This document shows positions 21,901 through 35,210 of a stretch of 64,000 nucleotides of DNA, piece after piece (the stretch's first letter is position 1; each line of letters opens with the position of its first letter). This DNA comes from Rostratula benghalensis (lineage: Eukaryota > Chordata > Aves > Charadriiformes > Rostratulidae): the NCBI GenBank assembly GCA_013399305.1, contig VXAI01000038.1, forward strand, positions 2,490,639 through 2,554,638, in the 5' to 3' direction. The position numbers and the translations under genes were made by a program. The notes below the pieces were generated by a model. It worked only from the letters and a program-made list of their open reading frames with translations, had not been told where the DNA came from and did no database searches.

Positions 21901-24900
21901 CTTTCTCAGGTTCATTTGCCAAATAAGGACACTCATTTTCTTTACATGGTATTTGCTGCAGTTTCTTTTGCTATTCGGGTGCTATTCTTAGGATATATGA
22001 TGACAAAGGGATTGCCTGGAATATACAAACACTTACTAGTGCAAAAATTCAGCTGTGGAGTTAGGAGGCTGCTATAGCACTTACCAAACAGCTAAGCGAA
22101 CGAGCTATCTTATTCTCCATCTTATACTCTTCCCATGCACCAAGGGCTGGCTTAGACAGGAAGCCTCGCAAGGGAAAAATGGTTCAACACAAACAATACA
22201 ATATTCCCATCTTGTAATCACAGGGAGTTTTGTATCCAGGTTGCAGAGCCTTACACATACACGCATTCACAGATAGGTATGTACATACCTGCTTAATTTC
22301 AAGTAGCACTAACTGCTATAATCCATTTTTACCATTCTCAAATTCTCCAAGTTTTCAGTTGTCCTAACTCAAAATTCCAGTACTGTAACCTGAAAAATAC
22401 ATTATTTTTTCTAAGAAACATACTTGGGCAAAAGTTGGAGAGTTCTTGGTAGGCATCGGTTTACATCCATCTATTTCTATTGTAAAGTGCTACACCAGTT
22501 CACTGCAGAAACACACAGCTGGGAGAGGTGCCCACTGCAAAGTTATCTCATCTGTCCCCTGACTGCAAGACAGTATCAATGGTAATGCTATCACCCGCGA
22601 GGGATGCTTGTCCAGTCTGTACTCTAACAGCAGTAATGGGGAGGGTTTCACAGCCTCCACAGCTGCGCTATTCCAACGCTTTACTACTGCTATCATTTGA
22701 AAGGGGATTGTGGGTTTTGGTTTTGTTTGTTTCCTCTAATTTCTAACCTCAATCTCTCTTGGTGAAAGCAGTTCAAGCTTTAAGGAAGTGAGAGCACAGC
22801 TGTGCAAAGGGTACATAAAGTAAAGCAATGTGTCAGCTGTGGAAAAGAACAAATAATTCCTCTGGGCTGGAGTTCCTGCCAGAAGGTGGGAAAACAGAAA
22901 GATGAGAGGGTCTGAGGAGAAGTCCTGGGGACCTCAGGACTAAGATGAACAGAACTCAAAGGCTGTTGAAGCGGTAGCTAGGAATTGAGGAGCCACATTA
23001 GGACTTCCCTTGTGGGTATGTTTTGTATGTAGGTATAATGTCTTTGTCATTACAAGTTACAGCACTCAAAAAAGATGGTAACAGCATCCTGGAAGTGAGC
23101 TTTAACAGTAACACACAATTGGGGATGGGGGGGGAAAAGTCTTTCTTCATGGTGAAAGAAGCTACTCTCTGCTAATGAAACCATGCAAATTCATCTTACA
23201 ACATCTCAAATAACTCATATACAACAGACTTAGAGACATCTATAAATAAACCACTAAAGAAGAAAAGCAGATAGCTCAGAAGTATAACTTCCTCAGTTTT
23301 CCCCAAAACGTGCTTCCCATTGAGCCACTATATTCCATTATCCACAGAGATAATTAATTAAGTCATATAAGACACCTGAAATAGCCCTTTCTAGGTGAGT
23401 TGTGTCCCAGGATTAAGAGGAGATCAGTTCTTGTATTCCAGAATTTCAGGTTTTAGTCATCACAGATCTTCAAAACCAGCAAGGAAATGGGAAACACGAT
23501 GACAGCAGAGTTTTCGTGCTGCCCCCCAGTTTTCATTTGGGAGAAGCAGAGGTGCTTCTGCACCTTATGATATAGTCACGGTGATCAGTGAGGTACATTT
23601 GTCCTGCTCACCTAAGGATTTCAGTCTTGTAGAAGTTTTAAGAGAAGGGTTAAACTGGGCACTCATTACTGAACCGGAGCCTCAGTAATTGAAAGAAGAA
23701 TATGGTTCCATATCAGACTAAAAGCAATCAGTGAACAGGCCACCGAGCTACTATATATTTCAAATATAATATAGCCAGTTTAGTGATTTTAAAAGACTCT
23801 TTCCTGTTCAGACTAATCACACAGGGAAAAGATAGCCTCTATAATAAAGCTGTTTATCTGAAATTAAAAATTGGATTAATTTTTCTTTCCCTCCTACACT
23901 ACTGGAACCTCATACAATTTCTGTCATCTTCCAAAACACTTCCTAATTGAAATGTTTGCAATAAGTGAAAAAAAAGTCATGACAGCAAAAGGTGTGCAAT
24001 TAGCATACCTAAAGACATGCATCTTCCCACAAGTTTCCAAATCAGTCCACTACAGCATGTCTGGAAGGAAAATGCAGTGTCCAAGCTGAGAAGGTGAACT
24101 GCCCAGCAGAATTCTGTCCCCTGCTGAGAGGCAACAGATCCAGAACCTCACCTGAGGCATCACAACAACTCTTTTTCTAAGTGGAGAATAAACCTATTTT
24201 ACAGTGCATTAGCTTATCCTGCACCACTGCTTCCCTACTAACAGAAGGATTGTTTTCTATAATAGAAAAAAACTGTTACAGATATTCTAGGTGAGCAAAA
24301 TGAATGTTGAATAACTGCTAAGTAGGGAAGAAGAATAATAGCTCTATGGACTTCCAAAGTAATCAAAGTGGAAATAAACATTCATTTATAACATTCAGTG
24401 TTTGGCTATAATCTACTGGTAATAGACACAAACAAGATTTCATACACAACAGCAGAAATTGGAACCAAGTGTTCATACGATTTCTGGAAATAAGATAATT
24501 AGTCAACGAAACCCACCAAACTATAGCTGTAAAACCTTCCCCATCAATGTCATGGTTGGGGAGGCAGGGGAGGGGAGGGGGAAGAAGGAAGGTGGAAAGG
24601 AGAAAAAGTACCATCATCCAGCTAAAGAGATTCCCATTGGGACCTTGGCATCAATGTGACAAATTCACCACCCAACCTGACATTATTTTAAAATACACAG
24701 GGATATGCATCCTGTAATTTCTGACACGGACAGACCCATTGGTAATAAATCTGGGGAATTATACTCCAAAATATTCATGAACTGACTGAACCAAGTCAAA
24801 TAACCCTTGGTCATGGAGCTTATATCTTGAAGCTTAAAATACAGCTGTGCTAGAGTTAAGTTTAGAGCAGATAAGCAAAGTGAGAAGGAAGACAGCAAGA

Positions 24901-27900
24901 AAGATTTTAATCCACATTTTTGCCAGCTCACCACACAGACCCAGGGACCAGCACACCAGGCACAGTCCCTCCAGCCTGCCATGCCTGCTGGTGCTCTCCT
25001 TTTGCAAACAAGGTAAGACACAGAAGGAGTAACACACAGGTGCTCTTGAACTACCAGGAGAGTCCCTCTTTTTTACTTCTGTTTGAACTGCCTGAATGGA
25101 AAGCAATTTTAAACCAAGTATTGAGTTGTTGTTAGTTTAACCTCCAAAATTGCTTGGGTAACGTCTGATGCCAGGTCCCATCTTCTTTTTTTTTTTTAAA
25201 GAAAAACACTCAGAAAAAAAAGAAATCTAGGGTCCCTACCTAGCTAAAAAAGCAGCACGTTTGATCCAAAGTTATTACAATCATTGCAGAGCACCCACTA
25301 CCTTCAACTGCCACAAATTCAAGCTCATATATATGCTGGGTGCTGCTTATTTTGAAAAAACAGAACTTGCTAGCTATAAATGACAGGTTTTGGTGTGCCA
25401 ATATTATGGCCTATTCAGTAAAATGCAGCATTTCTTTCGCGAAACTGAAGTGACATCTCACCATCTTTAAAGTGTCCTTCTTTCAAATGCATCAATTAAA
25501 CAAAACTGAAAACAAAGGACAGTGGGAAAAACATGTTCTAGCAGAGCTTGCCTTAGGCAGGTGATCCTTTCTCACACAGTCATTTGAACAAGAGCAGGAC
25601 AATAATGGATATTCACAGGATCAGTCACTAATACTCAACCATAGCCAATTCAGGTGTAACCACCGCTATATCCAAGTATTGGTACAGTGTGAATTTAAAG
25701 ACAGTCCTATTCCACAGGTCATAGGGATGAATTACTGTTTTTCACTACAACTGCTTAAGAGTTTTTTTGAATACCCACCAGGTTCCAGCCTCACGAGAAC
25801 TAACCCAGTCTGACAATACACAGCACTTCTAACACCTTGTTCTGGGGACCAGGAAATTTTCAGTAATCAGAGACACTTTGGTATCCAGGGCTAGATAGAA
25901 AATCTTTGACAAATGAAGGTAGTACAAAGCAGCAATCAGCACAGCTTCTCCTAAGATGTAAACTCCACGCATCATACTGCTTCTTTTCTATAAAAGCAAG
26001 GGAATGAAAAAGTATTGTGGCATTGTGTCTGTCTCCTTTGCAAAGCATCACCAGGGGAAAAGGGACAGACTATCTACATTGGGAGTATCAACAGAATCTG
26101 AATTCCGAATTCGCCCAAAAACCACTGCCAAGGCAAACAGAATTGACACAGCTTTCCCTACCCCACTACCCTTGTGCAAAGGGAAAAGGCCATCCAGAAG
26201 CTGGTCTGAAACTAACTGAGGTACAATTAAAAATCTTAATCTTGTAAAACACAGTAAGTACAAGACCTAGAAAACTGACAACATATGAACTCTGATATTT
26301 CCAGTCAACAAAAGCTATGGACAAGGAGTTACAGGCATTGAAGAAATGCATAAGCTGCTTGGTAAAAGAGCAATCTATTAAGGGCTTCTATTTTGGACAC
26401 TTTGAGAAACACAGGGGGAAGTGATTACTGTTCCTTTAATGGAACAAAGCAGGAAAAAGAAAGGCAATTTTAGCTTGGAGGTAGCTGATACAGAATGCCA
26501 GCTGAACTAGAGGAACCTATGGAGGCCCCTGGGATTGCTGCGATGATGGAAGAAGAGTTTCAGTTGGGTAATTAGAGCTTCAATAGAAGAACAAATACTC
26601 CACAGGTTCTTCTCACCTCTCCCCACTTCTTCTCTCCAGCAGTGACAGCTGCTTGTGAAAGTGAAGGGAAAGGTCTTTCTCATTCAACTCATTAGTTAGT
26701 AATCCTCACCAGTAATACAAGGAGGAGCACAATACCAGGAGAACTGCCAGCCCTTCCCTCTACTTCTCCAAGGCAGAACACAGGGCTCAAGGTCTCACAG
26801 GCACTCACCCTAGTAACAGTGATGCAACAGTGGAGCCAAAGGCTGTGAATATGCTTTTGAAAGAGAAAAGACACACCACGGGGCAGGTGAGGCAATATTC
26901 AGGTCACTTTTTTCCGCATTATTCTCCTGCTCCACCCCCTTTTCATTCCCAGGGGGAAGAGGCTGCTGTTGTAGTCAGGCTTCTGAAGCAGGAGGTGGCA
27001 CCTTGCTAGGGAATGATCCAAAAAGAGCAGGAGGAAGAGTTCAATGATAGTGGTCCACTGGGGATCCTCTATTTCAGCTTTTTCTTGTGGCAGTAAGATC
27101 AGTTACCAATGGAAGGCATATTGGTTATCAGTGTTGTGATCTGAACAGACTACTGCTCTCCTTTGCCCTACAATGATGAAAGAGTCAAAGTACCATGCAG
27201 ATATTTCCACCTTTCAGAGGGCATGGTTTAGAAGGATTACTAAAATAATTGTAACTTTGATTCCCTAGAAAAATGCTGCAGCAAGTTCTGCTGCACAGTG
27301 AGCCACTTAGGACCACTGATATGATTTTCTGAAAAGATACCTTCTGCGTAGCTACACTCTCATCTCATCTCTCAGCCTCAAGTAGGTTCCACAGAAGAAA
27401 GAAGGTGACAGGGTACTGGACTGCAGTCAGCATCCCTTCGCAGGCAGGAAAGCCAAAATACAGTCAAGCAGTTTATTCTTTATTCTGTAGCTGGGCCATT
27501 GGTGTCAGCTAAGATTTGTACTGGAATACCACATACTTCAGTATTGGTTAATAAAGCTGTGACCTCCAAATTCAGCACTGCACTAAAAGACTTTCTCCCA
27601 GACTGCTCTGTGCCCACAAGAAACAGCTGGAGACAAAAGGAGAAGGAGAAGATTTAGGTTAGTCTCTATGCAGGGAGACAGCTATAGCCAGCTCACTTCT
27701 CAGTGCCACAACTGAAATACCTAGATGTAGCTCTGGAAAATCCTGGAGAAAAAGATCTACAGATGCAGGATAAGGTCCAGAGGGACATGAAAAATTGACC
27801 TTCAAGTGACTGAAGCCAATAGCAATTTCTAATCATCTTGCAGGCACCCACTCATCTCTAAACAGTCAAGTCTCTGTAAAGACCTGTCCTCTACTGCTTC

Positions 27901-28100
27901 ACTTCCAATAGCCATCTGCACACACCCAGTTCCTTCATCAGCATTTCCCACTGTTCTGCAGTTGATCTTTAGGCCACACGTACCCAAAGCAGAAGGAAGT
28001 GATTGAAGACACTCACCATGGGAATTTTCTGTTTCTTCATTACCAGCAGACCTTCGGGTGTCCCACAAATGTTTACATAAACTCAATTGTGTTTTAGGTA
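15961..28100. other. Long gene-poor stretch, probably a large intron
   Basis: Twelve kilobases with no open frame that has splice support on either strand. In the exon model it is most of a 14 kb intron. It contains an A/C-rich low-complexity tract at about 16,338-16,392, T runs at about 17,843 and 19,640, and a T/G tract at about 22,706-22,732. The minus-strand frame at 19,118-18,903 is in slightly more GC-rich sequence but lacks splice sites and family resemblance. Confidence 0.35.
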
Positions 28101-30100
28101 ACTGTACACATGTAATATAAACACTCAGACAAATCAAACTGTTACAAGATCCACTTTCACAGTACAGTTCTGTTTATTTATAGCTCCAGTTACAAGTATA
28201 AAGTTTCAACTCATTCAAATATTCTCCTACAGACCAGCAGTTGTCTAAAACTTCCTTGAGATTATAAGTAGTCAGCCAAAACAATTATTTTTTTGTGAGA
28301 TTCATTACTCCTTTAGATTGTAGCTACGCTGAAATGGAAGCGAAAACTATTTTCCAATCCTTTTCTGGGCTTACGCTTTTGTGGATGTTCTTATGCAAAA
28401 CGAGCACATCAGTCATAGCTCACTTTCTCAAAAACCACAGACAATGAGAAAAAACATTTTCTGTGTCAAAACTTGGTAGAGAAAAGTTAAAAGAAATGCC
28501 TAGACAAGAAAACACACTCTTAGAGAAAGCTCTGTGTTCCGTGCTTTACTCCTGACGGACCACGACTTTCTGAATGTGCCTGGGAACAGAAACAAAACCA
28601 AATGCACCAAGACCTTGCACACAGACACTTTCAAACCTGTGATCTGCATAAACATGACCTAAGATGAAAGTTATTTTCTTCAAGTGGCCGATTCTTCAGT
28701 AATGGTGAGAGTAGTTACCTACATCATGACAGCAGAACCAGGCAAACAGCGTGCACTGATAAGGATTTTTAAGGATTTTTTTGTATATTCTTTAAGTGTA
28801 TTAAGTTGCATATCACTTGTTTGAATTTGATTCAAAAACTCAGCGTTGCAAGTATGAAGTGTGCAACATCCCTTCCTAGAGAATGTATTTTATATATCAT
28901 GATGCATCTAATATTTACCTTTGCTTCTTTATTTCAATTGGTGTAAGACTAACACCTCTTTTTCCCCCCAGAATCCAATTCAAATGCAGTATTTGCTATA
29001 ATATTGCCAAGATGTATAGCAAATAAAGTAAACCTCCTTTTCGAGATCAAAAAATCTTGTCTCTAGTGTCACTGTTATATTTCTACATCAAGTATTCTGC
29101 CTTTCCAAATACTCAACTATTTTTGTTTTATTGAAAAAGGTGCGTACCATTTTTTAAGAATTCAGTACTATGTTGGAGCATGCTATTATGATACCGTATT
29201 TCACTGTAGATAAATGCATTTTAAGGAGATATTAGAAAGTCACAAGGCAATCTGTACTTGGAAAAAGCTTTTGAAAAACCTGTTGTTTGCATTTAATAGG
29301 ACTTGCTACATTTTACTGGATTGACATGTGTTTACACTAGGCTCTATGCTGCTATGTAACAATGGCTTCAGAACAGAATGTGTACAGTTTCCACTTACAT
29401 ACATTCATCCACATCCTTTTAAATTTACATTTTCCATAATCCAGTTTACATGTACCACTGTATAGAACCATTCAGAACCCCAACAGAATCAATGCTCCTT
29501 AACTTTTTTAGTAATTGCTTTCCTAAACAGTCTCATTTTCTCCCCTAATAAAAAAAAAAACCCAGAACAAAACAAAACAAAAAACCAAACCCAGATTATC
29601 ATGTTCAGAGTTAAGGGAACACACACGAAACTTCCCAGGAGACATCTAGATTCTTACGTAGCTACCAAAGAAGTCCTCGCATGGAGACAGCTCTGTTCAC
29701 TCTGGTACATATGCAGACTGATGTAAAAAGATGACTCACAATGTTAATGTGCCACGCTAAAATTTGTTAGCCCTGGACTCATATCCACAATAAAAGCTTC
29801 TCTGGGTCTCTCAGACTGTGGTTCAAGAGCTTTACACTAGCCAATGTCACTGTGCCCACCAAAGCCTTACATGAACAAGGATAAGCCAGAGCAGGCAGTT
29901 GTGTTCTTGCTGTTTCCCCCAAATTGCACATCAGTATACAACTGTATGTTGTTCCTACTGACTCTGCCTGCTCCACATACACAGCTGGGGTACAGGTACA
30001 GCACCAGGCTTCAACCCCTGCCTCTCCACGTGGTACCTTCCACAAGGACTTTACATAAAAGTCATTTCTATACTCTTAAAGCGTCTCACTGATACGCTCA
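28101..30100 (-). other. Possible long 3' UTR of an alternative minus-strand transcript
   Basis: If the exon starting at 30,157 is not spliced at 30,127, the frame ends at a TAA at 30,101 and the transcript would run into this segment. Minus-strand AATAAA motifs occur near 29,122 and 28,170. The sequence is AT-rich without frames, as 3' UTRs are, and includes an A/C-rich tract at about 29,550-29,592. Unproven. Confidence 0.2.
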
Positions 30101-30126
30101 TTAATGATTCTGATCGGCTCCCATAC

Positions 30127-30157
30127 CCTTTGGAACGGTCCCTGGTGCTTTCTTTGC
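30127..30157 (-). CDS. Possible 31-base internal exon, minus strand, with alternative terminal form
   Basis: A strong acceptor (GTTATCTGTTGTTTCTCTGCCCACACAG) begins the interval. A mediocre donor (AAAGG|GTATGG) ends it. In phase 0 it reads AKKAPGTVPK plus one base, joining 30,565 on one side and 15,692 on the other in frame. If the weak donor is skipped, the same frame continues to a stop at 30,101 (GMGADQNH). A different frame from the same acceptor runs 26 codons to a TAA at 30,079 and reads QRKHQGPFQRVWEPIRI then INERISETL, also protein-like. The acceptor is well supported; which frame and end are used is not. Confidence 0.3.
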
Positions 30158-30450
30158 CTGTGTGGGCAGAGAAACAACAGATAACTCTGGAGAACGGAGA
30201 TCAGCTGAAAGCTTTAAATTATCCTACTATAGACACAAAGGCAGCCACAGGGTGCCCCAAACTAGTACGAAAATCCTCCAAGAGCAGCAACTAATTTATT
30301 TTACACAGTTTTAATACACATCTGTAGTCCTGTGGTTACAGTTAGAGTTTCGGTGAAATCTGCACATTCATATACTAAAGACATCCCTTAAGAACAAAAC
30401 TAGAATGAAGACTCTTATCCAAGACCAAACATGGTGGTATCGTGTTCTTA

Positions 30451-30487
30451 CTTGACTTGCATTACTACTACTTGACTGGCATTACAG
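30451..30487 (+). repeat. Two-copy tandem repeat, 20-base unit
   Basis: CTTGACTTGCATTACTACTA is followed directly by CTTGACTGGCATTACAG. The copies differ by few bases. Confidence 0.75.
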
Positions 30488-30489
30488 TT

Positions 30490-30535
30490 TAAAAAAACAA
30501 ACACCCCCCCCCCCCCAAAACAAAACAGAAAAATC
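30490..30535. repeat. Poly-C run within A/C-rich low complexity
   Basis: Thirteen C in a row at about 30,504-30,516, flanked by A-rich sequence with CAAAACAAAACAG. Its length will be prone to sequencing and replication error. Confidence 0.85.
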
Positions 30536-30564
30536 CCCGGAGCCCAAAGTCCAAACCCCACTAC

Positions 30565-30611
30565 CTCAGTGCAAATTTGCTTTCCATTCATCAGACAATA
30601 AAACATGTCTT
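30565..30611 (-). CDS. Possible internal coding exon, minus strand
   Basis: The interval has 47 bases between an acceptor with an upstream CT-rich tract (GAGCTGGTTTTGTAG) and the donor CACTGAG|GTAGTG. Two bases complete a codon, then 15 codons read DMFYCLMNGKQICTE, ending in phase 0. Both flanking candidate exons (33,147-33,076 and 30,157-30,127) fit this phase. One other frame stops. The two cysteines and the MNGK segment suggest no family I know. Confidence 0.28.
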
Positions 30612-33075
30612 CTACAAAACCAGCTCCTGAGTGAAAGAAAGAAGTGTGAGTTAAGGTCAGTTGTTCCCTTAACTATCACCAAAGGGTGTGTCTGAATAGT
30701 GACCCTGGTGTAAGGCAGGATGTGCATCGTGTGTCCATTCACAACCTAAGTTTGTAAGTCAATGTTTTGCAGCTTGTTGCTAAAAATCTTACACTTACAT
30801 CCTTATTTGAATGACTACCAGGTTATTAATGTTCAGCAATAAACATGAAACTAGACAATTTATTACTGTTTGGCACGGAATGTCAATCAATTCAACCAAA
30901 AAGAATCTATTTAAAAAATAATAAGAAATGAATAATAACTAAGCTTAACATGTTTCCTGCTTATCCAAAAAGTCTATCTGATAATATTGAGTTAGTCAGC
31001 AAGCTGGATTTAGGACAATACATTTGAACTTTAACAGCATTATGAGATCCCAATGCAGACCAATAATTGTGAGACAAAATTCAGCTAACAGAGAATGTCC
31101 CACAGTATCTTTAAATCTGTACGTGGATTAAATGAGACTCCAGTGCAGAAAGTGCTGTACATGGTGCTGCAGTTCAGTGACTCCGGATAAGGATCAGAAC
31201 AAGGGGCTCTTTGAGGCTACAGAGATGACCAGGACACAAATTTGATGCGGTCTGTGGTTGGAGCAGCCCGATGCAGCCAGAGTCATTTCAGACTCTACCT
31301 CCTGCATACACTAAAAGTACACTGTACAGGAGTTGGTTTGTGCAGTAAGAAATATGCAAGATGAGTCACTGTCAGTTGGTATGAAGGCTCCGAGATGCGA
31401 TGCCTCAGGTCAGAAACTATGAACCAGTTCTGCATATGTTTACTACCAGAAAACTCCCTTTTCTATTGTAGCACAGCCAGTGTTATAGATAATGATTCTT
31501 CCTGATACAGATCTTATGAAATTACATGTAAAGTATAGTTAAAAAGACGAAGAATAGCTTGGAAAAAACTTATAAGCTCCATTAAATACTAATCTTCTGA
31601 AAAAGCAAGTCAGGACTAAGACATCCCTTATCAATCACGTTAGTAGCAATGAATTTAATTTATATTCTAAGGTTACATTTCCTGTTATGGGTTGAGGGCG
31701 GGGGAGGGCAGATTTTTTAGGTTGTCTATTTATATAAAAGAGTATTATTATTTAAAAAGGACAGGGTCAATAATTTTTTGGTCTTATCTTCCAGCATGGA
31801 GTTCAGTGGTGCTGCTCCTATGCATGCCTTTTGCCAAAAACATTAAGGACTGAGGGATTAAATGCACAGTAAACTGCAAACAACCACCAAACAGCTTTTC
31901 AAACATCGGTATATTGACTTGAGTGGTCTAACAGTGGCTTCAGCTTTGTCTCCGTCTAATTTGACCTTCAGTTTAGTTTGACCTCTCGGGCAAGAAAGTC
32001 TAGACATTGACCTTGACTGAACTGAGCAAATGCTTCCCCTTTTCTATGCTGTTCTAAATAATTTGAAGCGCAAGATCACTAATACAGCTTACCCCATAAC
32101 ATTACTCCAACAGTAATACTGTTCACAAGAAATTTTATTTGACTGCAGGAACAAAAATGCAAGTATTTGACAGGAAAACGCCAAAGCCAGCAGCATAATG
32201 CATCACAAGTTTTAAAATACATATATACACACACACACAGAGCTGGTATTCCTAGAAATAAAAATGTTCTTTAAAAAGGCAAAGAAATTTAACTATTAGC
32301 ACCCTCAAAACACCTTCTACTCTGTGACCTAACAAGAGGAAGTGCCTCCTCGATTTTCTCAGGCAGCTCTTTGACTTTTATTACAAAATATTAAAAATTA
32401 AAAGACAGTTCAATTTAATTAGACAAAAACATCACGAGTGATGTTCACGCGTTAATTTTTCCCAAGCTACACAAACAGCTCCAATCTGATGACACAGAAA
32501 CACAGTTATTTTATTTTCATTATCCCCATGAAAAAATAAGCACATGAGAATTAAAAGATCGTTCCTTTCATGTAAGCACTGTCTTAGCAGGAAATGTTTC
32601 AAAATGTTTAAAAATAAGCAGAAGAAAAATTCAAACAGATTATATGGATCAAAACTTTTTTTTTAAAAAAATACTGAATTTGTGTTAATAACTGGAAAGA
32701 AAAAATGTCTCTGTAAGTTTTTAGACGTTACTAGGACATTAAGAAACCACAGCTAGAAAAGTTTTCCTCTCAAAATGAGTTAAAGCTCTGACCTCACAGC
32801 TGGCTTTTTGAATACCACACAATTTATATCAGTGTAATATATGAATAGCTCTTATTTATTACTCAGTGACTGATAACCTCAGCATATGGACCAAGCTAAA
32901 TTAATCACCAGCTTGGTTACCAATTTGTCAATGCACAGGAAAATGATGCCCAAATGCATTGTTTTTATACATGTTAAACCTTAACAAGACAAGAATTGCT
33001 GCCTATATTTAGGTTGTCAGTCCCTTGTAAAAATCCACTTTACCTAACACTTACATAAGCCCCATAGAAAAATAC
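30612..33075. other. Probable first coding intron
   Basis: No exon with support. It contains a CA/TA microsatellite at about 32,220-32,240. A 29-codon minus-strand frame near 31.29-31.20 kb (MTLAASGC...) sits in a locally GC-richer patch but has no splice or start context to support it. Confidence 0.3.
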
Positions 33076-33147
33076 CTGTCATTGTTCTATATGGTGGAGA
33101 TTCACCAGTTTCTCGAATTAGTACGATTTGAATGGTAATTCAAATGT
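33076..33147 (-). other. Candidate exon 2 with upstream stop and possible start codon
   Basis: The interval has 72 bases bounded by a very good acceptor (CTGATTCTTTCTTTAAG) and donor (GACAG|GTATTT). All three frames contain a stop in the 5' half or middle, so as an internal exon it cannot be coding throughout. In the frame used by the next exon, however, a TGA is followed by open sequence (IVLIRETGESPPYRTM) and an ATG at 33,082-33,080 with A at -3. It fits a 5' exon that is mostly untranslated and begins the frame MTEDMFYC across the splice. Confidence 0.3.
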
Positions 33148-34540
33148 CTTAAAGAAAGAATCAGCTCTCTAAATTCTTCTGAAGTCTGAGGAAAAACTTT
33201 GAGACTGTACAACCAAGGTTAACTACTAAACTTGCATAAAGTAACCGAATTAACAGGTGATACTCCTTTATCATTAACTCTGCACTTAACAAAGTCTACT
33301 TTTTAAAACACATCAGATTTGAAGCAGCATTCCATAAGTGCTCCATGAGGATTTTAGACAACTACACATAGTTATGGACAGTCTGATTTTTATTGTTTCA
33401 GTCAAGCTTTATTTTCTTAGATTGCTACAATACTACTACTTCTAGACTTCTTCAGAATGCATGCATTTTTAATTTTTTTGATCTTCTATCATCTTTTAAC
33501 TATACGAGTAAATATTATAAACAAAGTGCCCTTTAATTCTGTGTTCCTGCATTTCAGTTCTGTCATAATACCTGTTTTCTCCATATAATACAAGGTTTAG
33601 TAAATTTAAACAAGTACAAACCAAACATTATATGTATCAACACATAAATATTTATGTACACACATACACACACAGAGACAATACTTGCCATTACATTTTG
33701 AGCCTTTTAAAAGGACAGAACACTTAAGGATGGGAATACCAAAAAAAAAACCAACCAGAAACCAAACAAAAAAACCCCAACCAACATAAAAAAAGCCCAT
33801 ATTAAGACTTCAGAAGTATTAAATCAGCTGAGATTGCTACAGATAAATGTTTACACTAGCATTTTCAAGCATACATTTCAAGAAGTGTTGAAAAAGGAGT
33901 CTGGTACAGAGATAAAGAGTGAAGAGCTCCATTCGCATCCATTAAACCACCTTATTTAAATTTCAGACTGGGTGTATGCAAGAAACAAAGTAGTATCTTG
34001 TCAAACTGCCACTCCACCTAAGGGCTAACAGGGACTTGGTCTGGTGTTAGCAGAGGTTGGTACATTGTCTCAGCGATGTATGCGATACATGCCAGGAATC
34101 TCTTCCTCCACGGCTATGAATTTATTATTAAGTACAATTTCAGAGCAGCTCAATCGCAGGGCTATACATGAACCAGCAAAGCGCTTCTATATTTATTATC
34201 TTTGCAAACAACATAATATTAACGTCCCTTAGTGCTTTCTGCAAATCTGCAGCAATGATGCAAAGCAGCATTATTTATTTTTTTAAAAATTCCCTTTCAG
34301 AATACAAATGCCTGCTTTCTCTTAATTCTGCCAGTTCCTAACCAAGACGCACGGTGGACAACAGTTTCTGAATCAGCGATACCTTTCCACATTGTTGTCA
34401 AAAACTGAGGGGGGAAAAAAAATACTGTATTTCAACCCCAGAAGAAAGAGGGGAAAAGAAAAAAATAAATAACGAAGCAGCTTAAAGAACAGAGGCAACG
34501 TTACAACACCACGAAAAATAAAAGAAATACCAGCGATCGA
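33148..34540. other. Probable first intron and island shore
   Basis: AT-rich, no open frames. It contains an A/C-rich tract at about 33,738-33,794 and a short CA-rich stretch at about 33,657-33,677. In the model this is intron 1, and base composition rises towards the island at its right end. Confidence 0.35.
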
Positions 34541-34875
34541 GGATGAGAATTAATGGGCAGGAAAGCAGCAGCAGCAGCACTTATTGCAGAGGCAGAGAAT
34601 CCTCCTTCCCTGGAACTCATGCAAGTAATGACCTCTCCAACTGCTGAACGGAGCGGCTGCAGCACACACGGCACCCACCGCCTGCTTCAAGGCACGCACA
34701 GCAGAAGTTGTCAACTCCGGCAACGCAATGACAGAAAAGGGAGGTGGGAGGGGGACAGGCAGAAGGGAAAGGAGCGACAGAGACAGAACCGCTGCAGCTT
34801 CGGGCGCTGCTGCCGAGGGAGCAGCGGCGGGAGAGCCCTCAGCGTACAGGCGAGTAAGAAGTGAAGAGCATTTAC

Positions 34876-35060
34876 CAGCAGCAGGTTGAGCAGCCCGAGC
34901 GCCTCACACCGCCTCCGGGAGACAACTTAACACCGGCGCGGATTCCTTCACTGACGAGGGACACCCCTTCCTTTCGCTCTCCCGTCCCGTCCCTCCCCGA
35001 GGAGCGGAACCGCTAAAGCCGCCGCCGCCTCCCACTGCCCGGGGCGCGGCGGACCCGTCG
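34876..35060 (-). other. Possible first, non-coding exon of the minus-strand gene (right end unknown)
   Basis: Within the CpG island the minus strand reaches a donor CTGCTG|GTAAAT at 34,876. Before it one frame spells a hydrophobic stretch (ALGLLNLLL), but it has a stop upstream and no ATG, so the exon is probably 5' UTR. Its 5' end is not visible and may lie in the gap. The next candidate exon is 33,147-33,076. Confidence 0.3.
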
Positions 35061-35210
35061 NNNNNNNNNNNNNNNNNNNNNNNNNNNNNNNNNNNNNNNN
35101 NNNNNNNNNNNNNNNNNNNNNNNNNNNNNNNNNNNNNNNNNNNNNNNNNNNNNNNNNNNNNNNNNNNNNNNNNNNNNNNNNNNNNNNNNNNNNNNNNNNN
35201 NNNNNNNNNN
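35061..35210. other. Assembly gap of 150 N
   Basis: Unknown bases inside the most GC-rich part of the island. Such gaps are typical of GC-rich DNA that was poorly covered by the sequencing. Reading frames that run across it are artefacts. Confidence 0.99.

Noticed and set aside
34553..34864. Plus-strand 103-codon frame starting MGRKAAAAAL
   Set aside because: Lies on the island shore, has an alanine run from a CAG-like repeat and no recognisable domain; not conserved-looking.
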